Shown here: positions 1-7,564 of the stretch, piece after piece | Position numbering within the stretch: the stretch's first letter is position 1 | Layout: every line of letters starts with the position of its first letter | DNA from: CPC320 sp002684375 | GTDB taxonomy: Bacteria > Pseudomonadota > Alphaproteobacteria > Rhodobacterales > Rhodobacteraceae | Length of the DNA: 28,813 nt | Direction: 5' to 3' | NCBI GenBank assembly: GCA_965662545.1 | Contig: CBFIHZ010000041.1 | Span: 1-28,813, forward strand | Made by a program: the position numbers and the translations under genes | Notes under the pieces: generated by a model | Databases searched by the model: none | Told to the model about the DNA's origin: nothing | The model's input: the letters and a program-made list of their open reading frames with translations, nothing else

Positions 1-117
1 CTGGCCCTCGGTCAGCAAAAGCCGCACCGGGCGGCCTTCGCCGTCGCAAACGGCGTGCAGTTTGCTGTTCAGCCCACCTTTAGTGCGCCCGATAAGGCGG
101 GGAACATCCCCCCTTTT
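1..117 (-). CDS. IS5-family transposase, downstream frame (orfB), partial
   Basis: Reading the minus strand from about 117 to the window edge gives KRGDVPRLIGRTKGG followed by a segment with LHAVCDGEGRPVRLLLTEGQ. This is the conserved DDE-domain start of IS5/IS427-type transposases. The frame is -1 relative to the upstream orfA. The two frames meet at an A4G6 run (positions 117 down to 108), a typical slippery sequence for ribosomal frameshifting in this group. The rest of the catalytic domain lies beyond position 1, so it is not possible to say whether the copy is active. Confidence 0.75.
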
Positions 118-437
118 AGCAGGCTGCACGCGGTGCGGTGTGCCTTCAGGTGTGTCGCATCGATCATCAGTCGATCCGGCGGGCCATGTTCTTCAACCAG
201 TGCTGTGAATATTTGGTCAAACACACCCATCTTCGACCAGCGTATGAACCTGTTATACAGGGTTTTATGCGGCCCGTAGATCTCTGGCGCATCCCGCCAA
301 CGCAACCCGTTGCGGATCACATGGATGATGCCACTGACGACCTTGCGATCATCAACCCGTGGCACTCCGTGTGACAAAGGAAAATGCGATTTGATCCGCC
401 TCAACTGCTCCTCGCAGAGCCAAAAATGATCTGACAC
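69..437 (-). CDS. IS5-family transposase, upstream frame (orfA)
   Basis: This 122-residue frame begins MSDHFWLCEEQLRRIKSHFP and continues with the helix-turn-helix and DUF4096-type region found at the N-terminus of IS5-family transposases (for example the segment NGLRWRDAPEIYGPHKTLYN and, later, MIDATHLKAHRTA with the first catalytic Asp). The last dozen residues are out of frame with the conserved protein, because the true continuation is in the -1 frame after the A4G6 run. In intact members a frameshift gives the OrfAB fusion. I see no internal stop, so this half appears intact. Confidence 0.85.
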   Translation of the reverse strand: MSDHFWLCEEQLRRIKSHFPLSHGVPRVDDRKVVSGIIHVIRNGLRWRDAPEIYGPHKTLYNRFIRWSKMGVFDQIFTALVEEHGPPDRLMIDATHLKAHRTACSLLKGGMFPALSGALKVG

Positions 438-649
438 GTTGTCCTCCTGATTTTGGAGAACATTGATTCAGAACATTCCTAAATGCGCAAGAAATTAATA
501 GGTCCTGACCCTAGGAAGGTGGAGTTATATGGGTGGCGCTGATTACTTTCTTATGTAAATAAAAACGCTTCTGGGTGAAAACTTAAATTGTTTGACGGTT
601 TTGATTATGAGTTTTAATCTAAAGCAGTGTTAATGGGGTGTGCTCGCTC

Positions 650-913
650 ATGGGAGATTTTATAATCTTTGCGTTGGCTGTGAATTTTTTTTGGCTACCG
701 GCTCTCGTTAATTTTCTTCTTGATAGCCTCGGAATCATAGGCGGCGATACCGAGCGTTTTGACAAAGTCATGGCGCGGCATGGCAAAAGTGGTGATACGT
801 TGCGCGTCAAATTATTCGGTTGGCTTTTTGTACCGCTGGGTTGGATGGTCGCGGCCTACCTATTGACCGAAAGAACAGGATGTGAGGCGCTGGTCCATCT
901 CGCCTCATGTTAA
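650..913 (+). CDS. Unknown small two-helix membrane protein, paralogue 1
   Basis: I do not recognise this family. From ATG 650 the protein has 87 residues. It has a hydrophobic helix at about residues 4-31 containing FALAVNFFWLP, a polar middle (about 32-55) and a second hydrophobic helix at about 56-73 containing FVPLGW, then a short tail with GC at 77-78 and a terminal Cys87. A GTG at 638 would add four residues. ATG 650 is preferred because it lines up exactly with the second copy at 1414 and has a GGGG-type ribosome site about 11 bases upstream. The two copies match at about 38 of 87 positions without a gap. An inner-membrane location is inferred from the helices; the function is unknown. 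Confidence 0.6.
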   Translation: MGDFIIFALAVNFFWLPALVNFLLDSLGIIGGDTERFDKVMARHGKSGDTLRVKLFGWLFVPLGWMVAAYLLTERTGCEALVHLASC

Positions 914-948
914 ATTCACAGGATCGAGTATAATATCAACTTGTGGAC

Positions 949-972
949 TGTCAGCATACGGTGGAGCTGACA
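949..972 (+). terminator. Candidate rho-independent terminator after membrane paralogue 1
   Basis: TGTCAGC (949-955) and GCTGACA (966-972) form a perfect seven-base-pair stem with a ten-base loop. A T-rich stretch of about 16 bases follows. It lies about 35 bases after the stop at 913. The stem is short and only moderately GC-rich, so the call is tentative. If it works, the two paralogues are separately transcribed. Confidence 0.45.
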
Positions 973-1413
973 TTTAATTTGTCTTTTTGACCGGCTGTAT
1001 ATGTGGGCCCATTAGACGGCGTTATGTAACTTTGATTGTGAGGTTTCTATCTCGATAATTTTTTGTGCAGGGTCATTTGTAAGGTAAAGCAAAGAAACAT
1101 TTTTCTCATCGGTTGAAGCTATTTCAAAGGCGCGGCTCGTTGTTTTGGAGCTCTGCGCGCGCGCTAGAGGTTCGTAGAGAAAGGCAGCTTGAGTGCGCAA
1201 TTTTGCGGTAAAATTTCAATTTACCTAGCCTAATTCACGGGCTCTATTCATGTAAACTCAAGTTATATTTGATTTTCTCACAGAATTTGATACACTTTGG
1301 ATACTAAAATATTAAGCTACTTTGGTTGCCGTGTCTTTTAATAAACTGGAAAGTGACATGGCGTCTGGCTTGTTGGCTAAAAAATAATTTTCCGGTTTGG
1401 GAGCGTGAGTCAG
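973..1413. other. AT-rich spacer between the two membrane paralogues, no convincing gene
   Basis: No recognisable gene is present. A minus-strand open frame at 1012-1200 would need a TTG start, has no ribosome site, and its Ala/Ser/Lys-rich product resembles nothing I know. The AT-rich sequence at about 1200-1320 is a plausible promoter region for the second paralogue, but no clear -35/-10 pair stands out. Confidence 0.4.
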
Positions 1414-1677
1414 GTGGATACATTTCTAATCTTTGCGCTGGCCCTAAACTTTCTTTGGCTGCCCTCCATAATCTTGATGTTTTTGGATATGATTTTGGCC
1501 ATGGGGTGCAGTGAGGACCGCTACCAATTGTTATTGATTGAGTACGCTAAACAGCTTGATCCGACCCGAAATAAACTATGCAAATGGATTTTTGTGCCTC
1601 TTGGTTGGGTCGCGGGCGCTTATTTCTTGACCGAAGGATTTGGGTGCATGGCCTTTGTCAATTATGCGGCCTGCTGA
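1414..1677 (+). CDS. Unknown small two-helix membrane protein, paralogue 2
   Basis: Second copy of the family at 650, also 87 residues when started at GTG 1414; a GTG at 1405 would add three. A GGGAG ribosome site lies ten bases before 1414. Helix 1 contains FALALNFLWLP and helix 2 contains FVPLGWVAGAY. The conserved positions are clustered: NFxWLP, a central R and K-L around residues 52-55, FVPLGW, LTE at 72-74, GC at 77-78 and the final Cys87. The polar middle has diverged strongly while the helix motifs and cysteines are kept, which suggests selection on both copies. The function is unknown. The duplication sits about 900 bases from an insertion-sequence end. Confidence 0.6.
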   Translation: MDTFLIFALALNFLWLPSIILMFLDMILAMGCSEDRYQLLLIEYAKQLDPTRNKLCKWIFVPLGWVAGAYFLTEGFGCMAFVNYAAC

Positions 1678-2155
1678 ACCTGGGGCATTTCTGACTAAGT
1701 TTGGAAGACTGCATCAGGCTGTTGGTTATTGAGTGTTTGCAGGCTTTAAACAGGTTTGGCAGCACTCCAATATCAGGCTGAACGCTTTTCTCTGTATCTT
1801 AGAAAGGTAATTGATACTTAACATTAGTGCCAAAACGGAACCTCACCCAAGCTGTGAAAAGCCTTCGATCTGCGATAGGTTCAAAACCACGCTATTTCTG
1901 TATTTTTGATGACGACTTGAGAACCGTTTGCAACCTTTTTTGTGAAATATTTATAAGTTGGTTGGTATTATTAGGTACGGTAAAGATACCCGCAATTATT
2001 AGAGATAATGATGCTCAAGCCGCTGCCAACGAGCAACCGCATGATGTGTGGGACAATGTTATATGTGTTTGGTGCTCTTTACTGGGATTACGGAGCCTTA
2101 CTGTAAAAGGATTATTATTAGATATCCGCGCCAGTGTTCTGTCACGCTGGTCCTG
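1678..2155. other. Non-coding or decayed AT-rich stretch
   Basis: About 480 bases without a gene I can support. A plus-strand frame from GTG 1827 to 2171 encodes 114 residues but has no ribosome site, an irregular composition and runs into the 3' end of the opposing zinc-finger gene. I see no tRNA, repeat array or clear terminator. It may be the remains of a gene lost in the accessory region. Confidence 0.4.
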
Positions 2156-2500
2156 TTACCAAGGTTTGTAATCCACAATTGCTTCGCCAAGGTCTGTCCG
2201 GGCCTTTGCGAGTTCGGCCTTGAGTTCGGCTGATTGCACCGTTAGGTCACGTAATTTCCAAAAGGCATGTTCAACATCGCTTCCAGCAAGCATGTCTGCA
2301 ATGGTTTTGGTCAATGTCCCGTCACAACCAACAATTCTGGCTTCTTCTCCAAAGAGAGTTGAAATGATATGATTGCAGATTTTATCCTCCGACGAACAGT
2401 TGCAGCGCACAGTAAGGTTTCTATCAACGCGCTTCAGTTCTACGGAGGCGGGTTTCTGCCCTTCAACGATAATTAAAACGGTAAGACTTGTCTCGACCAT
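2156..2500 (-). CDS. Small SWIM-type zinc-finger protein
   Basis: The 114-residue product carries C-N-C, six residues, then C-N-H within RCNCSSEDKICNHI. This matches the CxCxnCxH signature of SWIM zinc fingers. As I recall them, short alphaproteobacterial SWIM proteins share the later layout: a segment resembling LAGSDVE and then a charged C-terminal helix (ELKAELAKARTDLGEAI) that may form a coiled coil. The start is ATG 2500, with AGGAG seven bases upstream; the upstream TTG at 2518 is less likely. SWIM fingers bind nucleic acid or protein partners, so a DNA-associated role is possible but not shown. It is the nearest accessory gene to the catabolic block and runs on the same strand, 200 bases beyond its last gene. 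Confidence 0.7.
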   Translation of the reverse strand: MVETSLTVLIIVEGQKPASVELKRVDRNLTVRCNCSSEDKICNHIISTLFGEEARIVGCDGTLTKTIADMLAGSDVEHAFWKLRDLTVQSAELKAELAKARTDLGEAIVDYKPW

Positions 2501-2700
2501 GCGTATACTCCTGACCAAAGTAGCAATTCCTGTGGTCTAAGTTGATTTTATTTTAAAAAAGGTCAACATGATAAATTCAAAACTTTAATTTATGAAGGTT
2601 ATGGTTATTCTAGGACGTAAATAAAAATTCCTGACGACCTTTCCGGACAAAGCAAGCGCATTCTTTGACTATGATTTAATCGCTTGGAGCCTCTCCTGGA

Positions 2701-4005
2701 TTAAAGGCCCAGAGTATCCCGCAGACTGTACCAAGTCATCGCTAATTTGAGCAGGGGTGATTGCACCCATTTGCCGCCGGGAAACGGCACCGAGGGCATC
2801 CGCGTCATTGTGTCAAACCCCTCGGATTGTCCGGCGATGGCCAGCGCCAGCAATTTGCCCGATAGTGTGGCCGCACCGACCCCGTGTCCAGAATAGCCCG
2901 AGGCGGACAGAATATTGTTATCGAGGCGCGTCAGATAGGGCAGGCGATGCGCGGTGATGGCCAGTGTGCCGCCCCACGCATAGTCAATCTTGACGTCCCG
3001 CAGCTGCGGGAAGATTTTTTGCATCGGTCTGCGCACTTTGGCCGCGATATCGGTGGGAAAGCGATAGCTGTAATTCTCGCCTCCGCCGAATAACAATCGC
3101 CCGTCGTGTGACAGGCGAAAATAGTTCACCACAAACTTTGTATCCGCGACAGCCACGTCTTGCGTCAGCACTTTGGCCGTGTCTTTGCCCAGCGGCTCGG
3201 TCGCGGCGATAAAGTTATTGATGGGCATCACCCGCCCGGCAAGCTTGCGGTTGAGCTGTCCCAGATAGCCGTTACAGGCCACAATAGCATGGGTGCAGCT
3301 GACCGCTCCGTCACGGCAGGTGATCACCGGCTTTGTCCCTTTGCAGATGTTTGTGACTTCGCTGCGTTCATAAATGCGCACGCCGGCGGCTTTGGCGGCG
3401 CGCGCCAGCCCCAGCGCATAGGCCAGCGGATGTAAATGCGCAGCACCTTGGTCCAGATAGCCACCGTGATAGGCCGGCGATGGGCAAAGAGCCTGTCCTT
3501 GCACCTTGTCCAGCGTGACAATCTGGTCATAGCCATAATGATCCGACAAATGCTCGGCCTCAAGGTGAAGCGCGGCCATCTCTTTTGCCGTCAGTGCCAT
3601 ATGGGCAACCCCGGGTTTCAGATGGCAATCTATGCGGTGCTGCGCGATCAGTGTTTTGACCAAATCTTTTGCATCTTCTGCCAAATGCCAGAGTTGGTTG
3701 GCGTCATGGGCGCCCATCATCCGTTCGAGTTTGCCTTGATCAACGTTTTGGCCGCTGCCCAATTGCCCGCCATTGCGCCCCGACGCGCCAAAGCCCACAC
3801 GCTGCGCCTCAAGTATCACAACGTCATAGCCGCGCTCGGCCAGAGCAAGCGCCGCCGACAGACCAGTATATCCAGCCCCAATGATGCAGACATCAGCGCG
3901 AATGTCTGCGTCCAAGGGGGCAAAGGCGGCCAGCGGTGCGGTTGTTGCTGCGTACCAGCTGTCCGGGTACTGGCCAAGCGTGTCATTAGAATAAAGTAGA
4001 TTCAT
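2701..4005 (-). CDS. puuB: FAD-dependent amine oxidase, gamma-glutamylputrescine oxidase-like
   Basis: A 434-residue DAO/OrdL-type flavoprotein. An N-terminal Rossmann fold binds FAD (IIGAGYTGLSAALALAERG, GxGxxG at residues 43-48, then the acidic end of strand two in VILEA). SGRNGGQ at about 76-82 is the DAO-type flavin-contact segment. The C-terminal LSASGYSGHGVGAATLSGK is the second conserved FAD contact. In E. coli the homologue PuuB oxidises gamma-glutamyl-putrescine to the aldehyde with release of ammonia and peroxide. The ATG overlaps the upstream ligase stop in ATGA, so translation is coupled. The natural substrate here may differ from putrescine. No gamma-glutamyl-aldehyde dehydrogenase (PuuC) is in the window. 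Confidence 0.85.
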   Translation of the reverse strand: MNLLYSNDTLGQYPDSWYAATTAPLAAFAPLDADIRADVCIIGAGYTGLSAALALAERGYDVVILEAQRVGFGASGRNGGQLGSGQNVDQGKLERMMGAHDANQLWHLAEDAKDLVKTLIAQHRIDCHLKPGVAHMALTAKEMAALHLEAEHLSDHYGYDQIVTLDKVQGQALCPSPAYHGGYLDQGAAHLHPLAYALGLARAAKAAGVRIYERSEVTNICKGTKPVITCRDGAVSCTHAIVACNGYLGQLNRKLAGRVMPINNFIAATEPLGKDTAKVLTQDVAVADTKFVVNYFRLSHDGRLLFGGGENYSYRFPTDIAAKVRRPMQKIFPQLRDVKIDYAWGGTLAITAHRLPYLTRLDNNILSASGYSGHGVGAATLSGKLLALAIAGQSEGFDTMTRMPSVPFPGGKWVQSPLLKLAMTWYSLRDTLGL

Positions 4006-5360
4006 ACATTTAACAGCAGATGTTCACGTTCCCAAGGGCTGATAACTTGCAAAAATTCCTCGTATTCAGCGCGCTTTACAATCGAATAGACGCGCGCAAA
4101 CTCTGGCCCCAAGACCTCTTGAAGCGCCAGCGCCGCATCGAGATTATCCAAAGCGCTGCCAACACCACGCGGGATATCGCTATCGCCAGCATAGGCATCG
4201 CCGGAAAATTTAGCTCTGGGTTTATCTTGATTGTTCAACCCTAGATATCCGCAAGCCAGAGAGGCGGCAATGCCCAGATAGGGATTGCAATCCATGCCAG
4301 CGACCCGGTTTTCGACCCGTCGCGATTGCGGGTCGGCCAACGGAATGCGAATGCCCGTGGTGCGGTTGTCATAGGCCCATTCAAGGTTGATTGGTGCGGC
4401 ATGGTCTTTGACATAGCGCCGGTAGCTGTTGACATAGGGCGCGATCATCGCAATTGCGTCGGGCAAATGCGTTTGCAACCCGCCGATAAATTGGAAAAAC
4501 GCCTCAGTTTCCCGCCCTGCGTCGTTTGAGAACAGATTTTTGCCGGTGGCCATATCCAGAATCGAGTGATGGATATGCATCGCACTACCGGGTTCTGTGG
4601 CGATGGGCTTGGCCATAAAGGTCGCATAGCAATCATGGCGCAGCGCGGCCTCGCGGATCAGGCGTTTGAAATAAAACACCTCATCGGCCAGTGTCACGGG
4701 ATCACCGTGCATCAGGTTGATCTCAAGCTGACCGGCACCGCCCTCTTGGGTGATGCCGTCAATCTCAAACCCCTGTGCCTCGGAAAAATCATAGATGTCA
4801 TCAATGACCGGCCCAAATTCATCGACGGCGGTCATTGAATAGGATTGCCGCGCTGCCGCTGGTCGGCCCGAACGGCCAATCATCGGCTTGATATTCTGGG
4901 TTGGATCCAAATTTCGGGCTACCAAAAAAAATTCCATCTCTGGCGCCACAACCGGTTTCCAACCGCGATCATGATACAGTTTCACGACCCGTTTAAGCAC
5001 ATTGCGTGGCGAATATGGAATTGCCACGCCGTTTCGGTCATAGGCGTCATGAATGACCTGCAGCGTCCAATCGGCGGTCCAGGGGGCCGCACTTGCAGTG
5101 GCCATATCCGGGCGCAGCACCATATCGCGTTCGATAAACCCTTCATCTCCGGCGGCCTCACCCCAATCGCCGGTGATGGTTTGATAAAAGATTGAATCCG
5201 GTAGGTGAAACGATGTTTGGCGGGCAAACTTACTGGCAGGCACCGCTTTTCCGCGAGCCACGCCGGGTAAATCCGAGATGATGCATTCCACCTCGTCCAG
5301 ACGTCGGTTCTGAAGATAGGTCTGCGCAGCGGTAGGAAGCTTGTCGATCCAATTTGACAT
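4002..5360 (-). CDS. puuA: Gamma-glutamylputrescine synthetase-like ligase
   Basis: A 452-residue glutamine-synthetase-fold ligase of the PuuA type. It should use ATP to join the gamma-carboxyl of glutamate to an amine. The beta-grasp N-domain has ISDLPGVARGKAVP. Catalytic-domain motifs are complete: EMEFFLV and GQLEINLMHGDP for metal/glutamate binding, HIHHSI, NRTTGIRIP and SRRVENR. The ATG at 5360 overlaps the preceding TAA by one base (TAATG) and has AGAGG five bases upstream. The product would feed the FAD oxidase encoded next. It lacks the adenylylation features of true GlnA and is about 15-20 residues shorter. Amine specificity cannot be read from the sequence. Confidence 0.85.
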   Translation of the reverse strand: MSNWIDKLPTAAQTYLQNRRLDEVECIISDLPGVARGKAVPASKFARQTSFHLPDSIFYQTITGDWGEAAGDEGFIERDMVLRPDMATASAAPWTADWTLQVIHDAYDRNGVAIPYSPRNVLKRVVKLYHDRGWKPVVAPEMEFFLVARNLDPTQNIKPMIGRSGRPAAARQSYSMTAVDEFGPVIDDIYDFSEAQGFEIDGITQEGGAGQLEINLMHGDPVTLADEVFYFKRLIREAALRHDCYATFMAKPIATEPGSAMHIHHSILDMATGKNLFSNDAGRETEAFFQFIGGLQTHLPDAIAMIAPYVNSYRRYVKDHAAPINLEWAYDNRTTGIRIPLADPQSRRVENRVAGMDCNPYLGIAASLACGYLGLNNQDKPRAKFSGDAYAGDSDIPRGVGSALDNLDAALALQEVLGPEFARVYSIVKRAEYEEFLQVISPWEREHLLLNV

Positions 5361-6040
5361 TACGGCCTCTTTAACTTGAAAAAGTCTGCTATTCTCTTGG
5401 CGATAACTTGATTTTGAATGGGGTTGTCAAGCGCCTCGTAGGCGGCCTCTATCAAGTCTGTGGGCACAACGCCCGGCGCTCGCGTGCGCGCCAAACCCTC
5501 GATAAACTCGGCTTCAAATTCGGGATGGGCCTGCAGTGTAAAGGCGCGGTTGCCATAGAGCAAAAATGCGTTTTCGCAAAAGTTATTCTGTCCTATTACC
5601 CGGGCGTCGGCTGGAATTTGGGTCACCTGGTCCTGATGCCAGGCATTCAGAGCAAGTGGTGCGCCTTCGAAGGTATAGTCGGTATGGCCTATATTCCAAC
5701 CGCCGGAGAATTTGGTGACGGTTCCGCCCAAAGCCTGTGCGATGATCTGGTGACCGAAGCAAACGCCCACCATCGGAATATGCGTCTCATAGGCCTGCCG
5801 GACAAAGGTTTCCAAAGGCTTGATCCAAGGGTGGTTTTCGTAAACGCCATGGCGCGAGCCGGTGATCAACCAGCCATCAGCCTGTGACACCGACTGTGGA
5901 AATTGCTGGTTTTCAATATCCCACGTTTCAAAAGTGAACCCGTGACCATCCAAAAGCGTTGTGAACATTGCGGGATAATCGCCAAGGTCGGTCTTCAGAC
6001 TGTCTGGCGCATGTCCGGTTGCCAAAATGCCGATTTTCAT
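5360..6040 (-). CDS. Class I glutamine amidotransferase, GMP-synthase-like, likely gamma-glutamyl hydrolase
   Basis: A 226-residue GATase1 domain with a complete triad: nucleophile Cys94 in GVCFGHQI, His172 and Glu174 in QAHPEFE. The start is ATG 6040 with AGGTG four bases upstream; a TTG at 6055 would add five residues. Placed between two gamma-glutamyl ligases and an oxidase, it occupies the position where PuuD would cleave the gamma-glutamyl bond and release glutamate. PuuD of E. coli belongs to the peptidase C26 branch, whereas this protein resembles the GMP-synthase-like branch, so it may be a non-orthologous replacement. That role is inferred from context. A stand-alone amidotransferase lacking a synthase partner is the alternative. 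Confidence 0.8.
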   Translation of the reverse strand: MKIGILATGHAPDSLKTDLGDYPAMFTTLLDGHGFTFETWDIENQQFPQSVSQADGWLITGSRHGVYENHPWIKPLETFVRQAYETHIPMVGVCFGHQIIAQALGGTVTKFSGGWNIGHTDYTFEGAPLALNAWHQDQVTQIPADARVIGQNNFCENAFLLYGNRAFTLQAHPEFEAEFIEGLARTRAPGVVPTDLIEAAYEALDNPIQNQVIAKRIADFFKLKRP

Positions 6041-6101
6041 AAAACACCTGTTCAATCTTTTGGGTTAGCCTATGCCCTACAGTTCTGGACAACAAGCTTG
6101 T

Positions 6102-7436
6102 TTAGAGGGCCTTGAGGTAAATTGCGCGGCGCATTTGGCTGTCCAGATCCGTCAGGATGCGGCGTTCTTGATGTTTGGTGCGGGTGAAATTATCGATCAT
6201 CATCGCCGGGAATAAGCGCTTGATGTGGTTGCTGCGCTCAAAGTCGGTAATCGCCTGTTCGAGGGTCTGGGCGATTTGTGGTGCGGTGCGGTCATAGGCG
6301 TTGCCAATAGTGGCTGGCGGCGGCGGGATTTGGTCTTCAATTCCGTTCAACGCGGCCCCGAGGATAGCGGCCAGCATCAAATAGGGATTGGCATCGGCAC
6401 CGGCGACACGATGTTCTATCCTGCGAGCGTTTGGCGGGCCTGCAGGTATTCGCAATGCCGTGGTGCGATTGTCATATGCCCAGCACAGAGAGGTCGGAGC
6501 ATGGGCCCCGGGCACAAGACGCTCAAAACTGTTGTCAAAGGGTGCAAAAATCAAACTACTGTCGGCCATTGCCGAAAGGCAACCCGCCAGCGCATGCCGC
6601 AGCGTTTCTGATCCGGTCGCGCTACCATCGTCAAAGATATTCTTTCCTGTGGCATCCAGCACCGAAAAATGGCTATGCATTCCCGACCCGGCACTATCTG
6701 GATAGGGTTTGGCCATAAAACTGGCGATAAATCCGTGTCTTCGGGCAACGCCTTTCGCGGCAATTTTAAACAGCCAGGCGTTGTCGGCGGTGCGCAGTGC
6801 ATCATCGCAGTGCAGAAGATTGATTTCAAACTGGCCGATACCACTTTCCGAGATTGCGGCATCGGCGGGAATATCCATCGCGTCACAGGCGGCATACAGA
6901 TCGGTTAGAAACCCGTCGAAATCATCCAATGCGCTGATGGACAGCGTATCGGCCACCGCATGGCGATATGTGGTCCCCGGCACGCAGGGTATCTGGGGTT
7001 CTGGTCCTGAGGCGTCAATCAGATAAAACTCCATTTCAATGGCAGACACCGGTGTCAGCTGCTGCTGTTTGTACCGCTCAAGCACCCGACGCAGGACATG
7101 ACGGGGATCGCCATCAAAGGCGGTATTGTCGGTATTAAACATGCCCATGGGCAACATCGCCGTCGGTGTGTCAAGCCACGGCATGGGAACGAATCCGCGT
7201 TCTGTGGGCACCAGCAGGCCGTCGGCGTCGCCACTGTCGAATACCAGTGGGCTATCGTCGATATCTTGACCTAGAAGATCCACATTCAGGGTGGAAAAGG
7301 GCAGCCTTGTGCCACCAGAAAAAACTTTATCTGAAAACCGCCGTGGCAGTCGTTTGCCGCGGGCTTGGCCGTTGAGATCGGCAATAGCCAAGCGCAAAGC
7401 CGTAATATTTGCGTGCCGGTCTAGCCAATCTTGCAT
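6102..7436 (-). CDS. Second glutamine-synthetase-like ligase
   Basis: A 444-residue member of the same glutamine-synthetase superfamily as the PuuA-like gene but clearly diverged. It keeps IADLNGQARGKRLP in the beta-grasp domain, EMEFYLI, GQFEINLLH, GMHSHFSV, NRTTALRIP and RRIEHR, so ATP, metal and glutamate binding should be intact. The start is set at ATG 7436, where GGAGAG lies six bases upstream; ATG 7448 would add four residues but has no ribosome site. It is the first enzyme gene after a regulatory gap (7437-7564) containing two related palindromes. Two different ligases in one operon suggest two amine substrates or two glutamylation steps. Confidence 0.85.
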   Translation of the reverse strand: MQDWLDRHANITALRLAIADLNGQARGKRLPRRFSDKVFSGGTRLPFSTLNVDLLGQDIDDSPLVFDSGDADGLLVPTERGFVPMPWLDTPTAMLPMGMFNTDNTAFDGDPRHVLRRVLERYKQQQLTPVSAIEMEFYLIDASGPEPQIPCVPGTTYRHAVADTLSISALDDFDGFLTDLYAACDAMDIPADAAISESGIGQFEINLLHCDDALRTADNAWLFKIAAKGVARRHGFIASFMAKPYPDSAGSGMHSHFSVLDATGKNIFDDGSATGSETLRHALAGCLSAMADSSLIFAPFDNSFERLVPGAHAPTSLCWAYDNRTTALRIPAGPPNARRIEHRVAGADANPYLMLAAILGAALNGIEDQIPPPPATIGNAYDRTAPQIAQTLEQAITDFERSNHIKRLFPAMMIDNFTRTKHQERRILTDLDSQMRRAIYLKAL

Positions 7437-7469
7437 CAGTCTCTCCATAAGTCTTACGCCACATCTTTG

Positions 7470-7483
7470 ATTTGATCACAAAT
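7470..7483. promoter_or_regulatory. Candidate operator, proximal copy (ATTTGATCACAAAT)
   Basis: A near-palindrome 33 bases upstream of the ligase start at 7436. It shares ATTTGATCA and AAAT with a perfect palindrome 74 bases further upstream. The arrangement fits a dimeric regulator binding near or just after the promoter. The regulator is not identified. Confidence 0.45.
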
Positions 7484-7544
7484 ATAAAAGCGGATTGAGG
7501 CATTTTTATTATTTAAATGCAATTTAAAACCAACTGAAGTCAAT

Positions 7545-7556
7545 ATTTGATCAAAT
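7545..7556. promoter_or_regulatory. Candidate operator, distal copy (ATTTGATCAAAT)
   Basis: A perfect 12-base palindrome, eight bases beyond the stop of the upstream permease gene and 108 bases before the ligase start. Its centre is about 74 bases (close to seven helical turns) from the centre of the proximal copy. A minus-strand TTGACT at 7538-7543 could be a -35 element, but no convincing -10 pairs with it. Confidence 0.45.
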
Positions 7557-7564
7557 TAATGCTA

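Larger units (their letters stand above)
1..513 (-). mobile_element. IS5-family insertion sequence, one end, cut by the window start
   Basis: The first half kilobase carries a two-frame IS5-type transposase on the minus strand and ends near 501-514 in GGTCCTGACCCTAG, which I take to be the terminal inverted repeat with a possible CTAG target. The opposite end lies outside the window, so the repeat pair and target duplication cannot be confirmed. The element borders an AT-rich stretch of unknown genes, which fits an accessory region. Confidence 0.75.

Noticed and set aside
1012..1200. A 62-codon minus-strand frame
   Set aside because: TTG start without ribosome site, no recognisable motif; judged a chance frame in AT-rich sequence.
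1827..2171. A 114-codon plus-strand frame from GTG 1827
   Set aside because: No ribosome site, irregular composition, no family features, and it overlaps the 3' end of the supported zinc-finger gene on the other strand.
2621..2650. Possible terminator for the catabolic block
   Set aside because: On the minus strand a weak TCCGG/CAGGA pairing before a T-rich run has a mismatch and a very short stem; not strong enough to call.
3436..3999. A 187-codon plus-strand frame inside the FAD oxidase gene
   Set aside because: It lies wholly antisense to a well-supported oxidase and shows no family features.
7465..7485. FNR/FixK box at the enzyme promoter
   Set aside because: TTGAT is followed after three bases, not four, by ATCAC rather than ATCAA, so it does not fit the FNR consensus; the palindrome reading is simpler.
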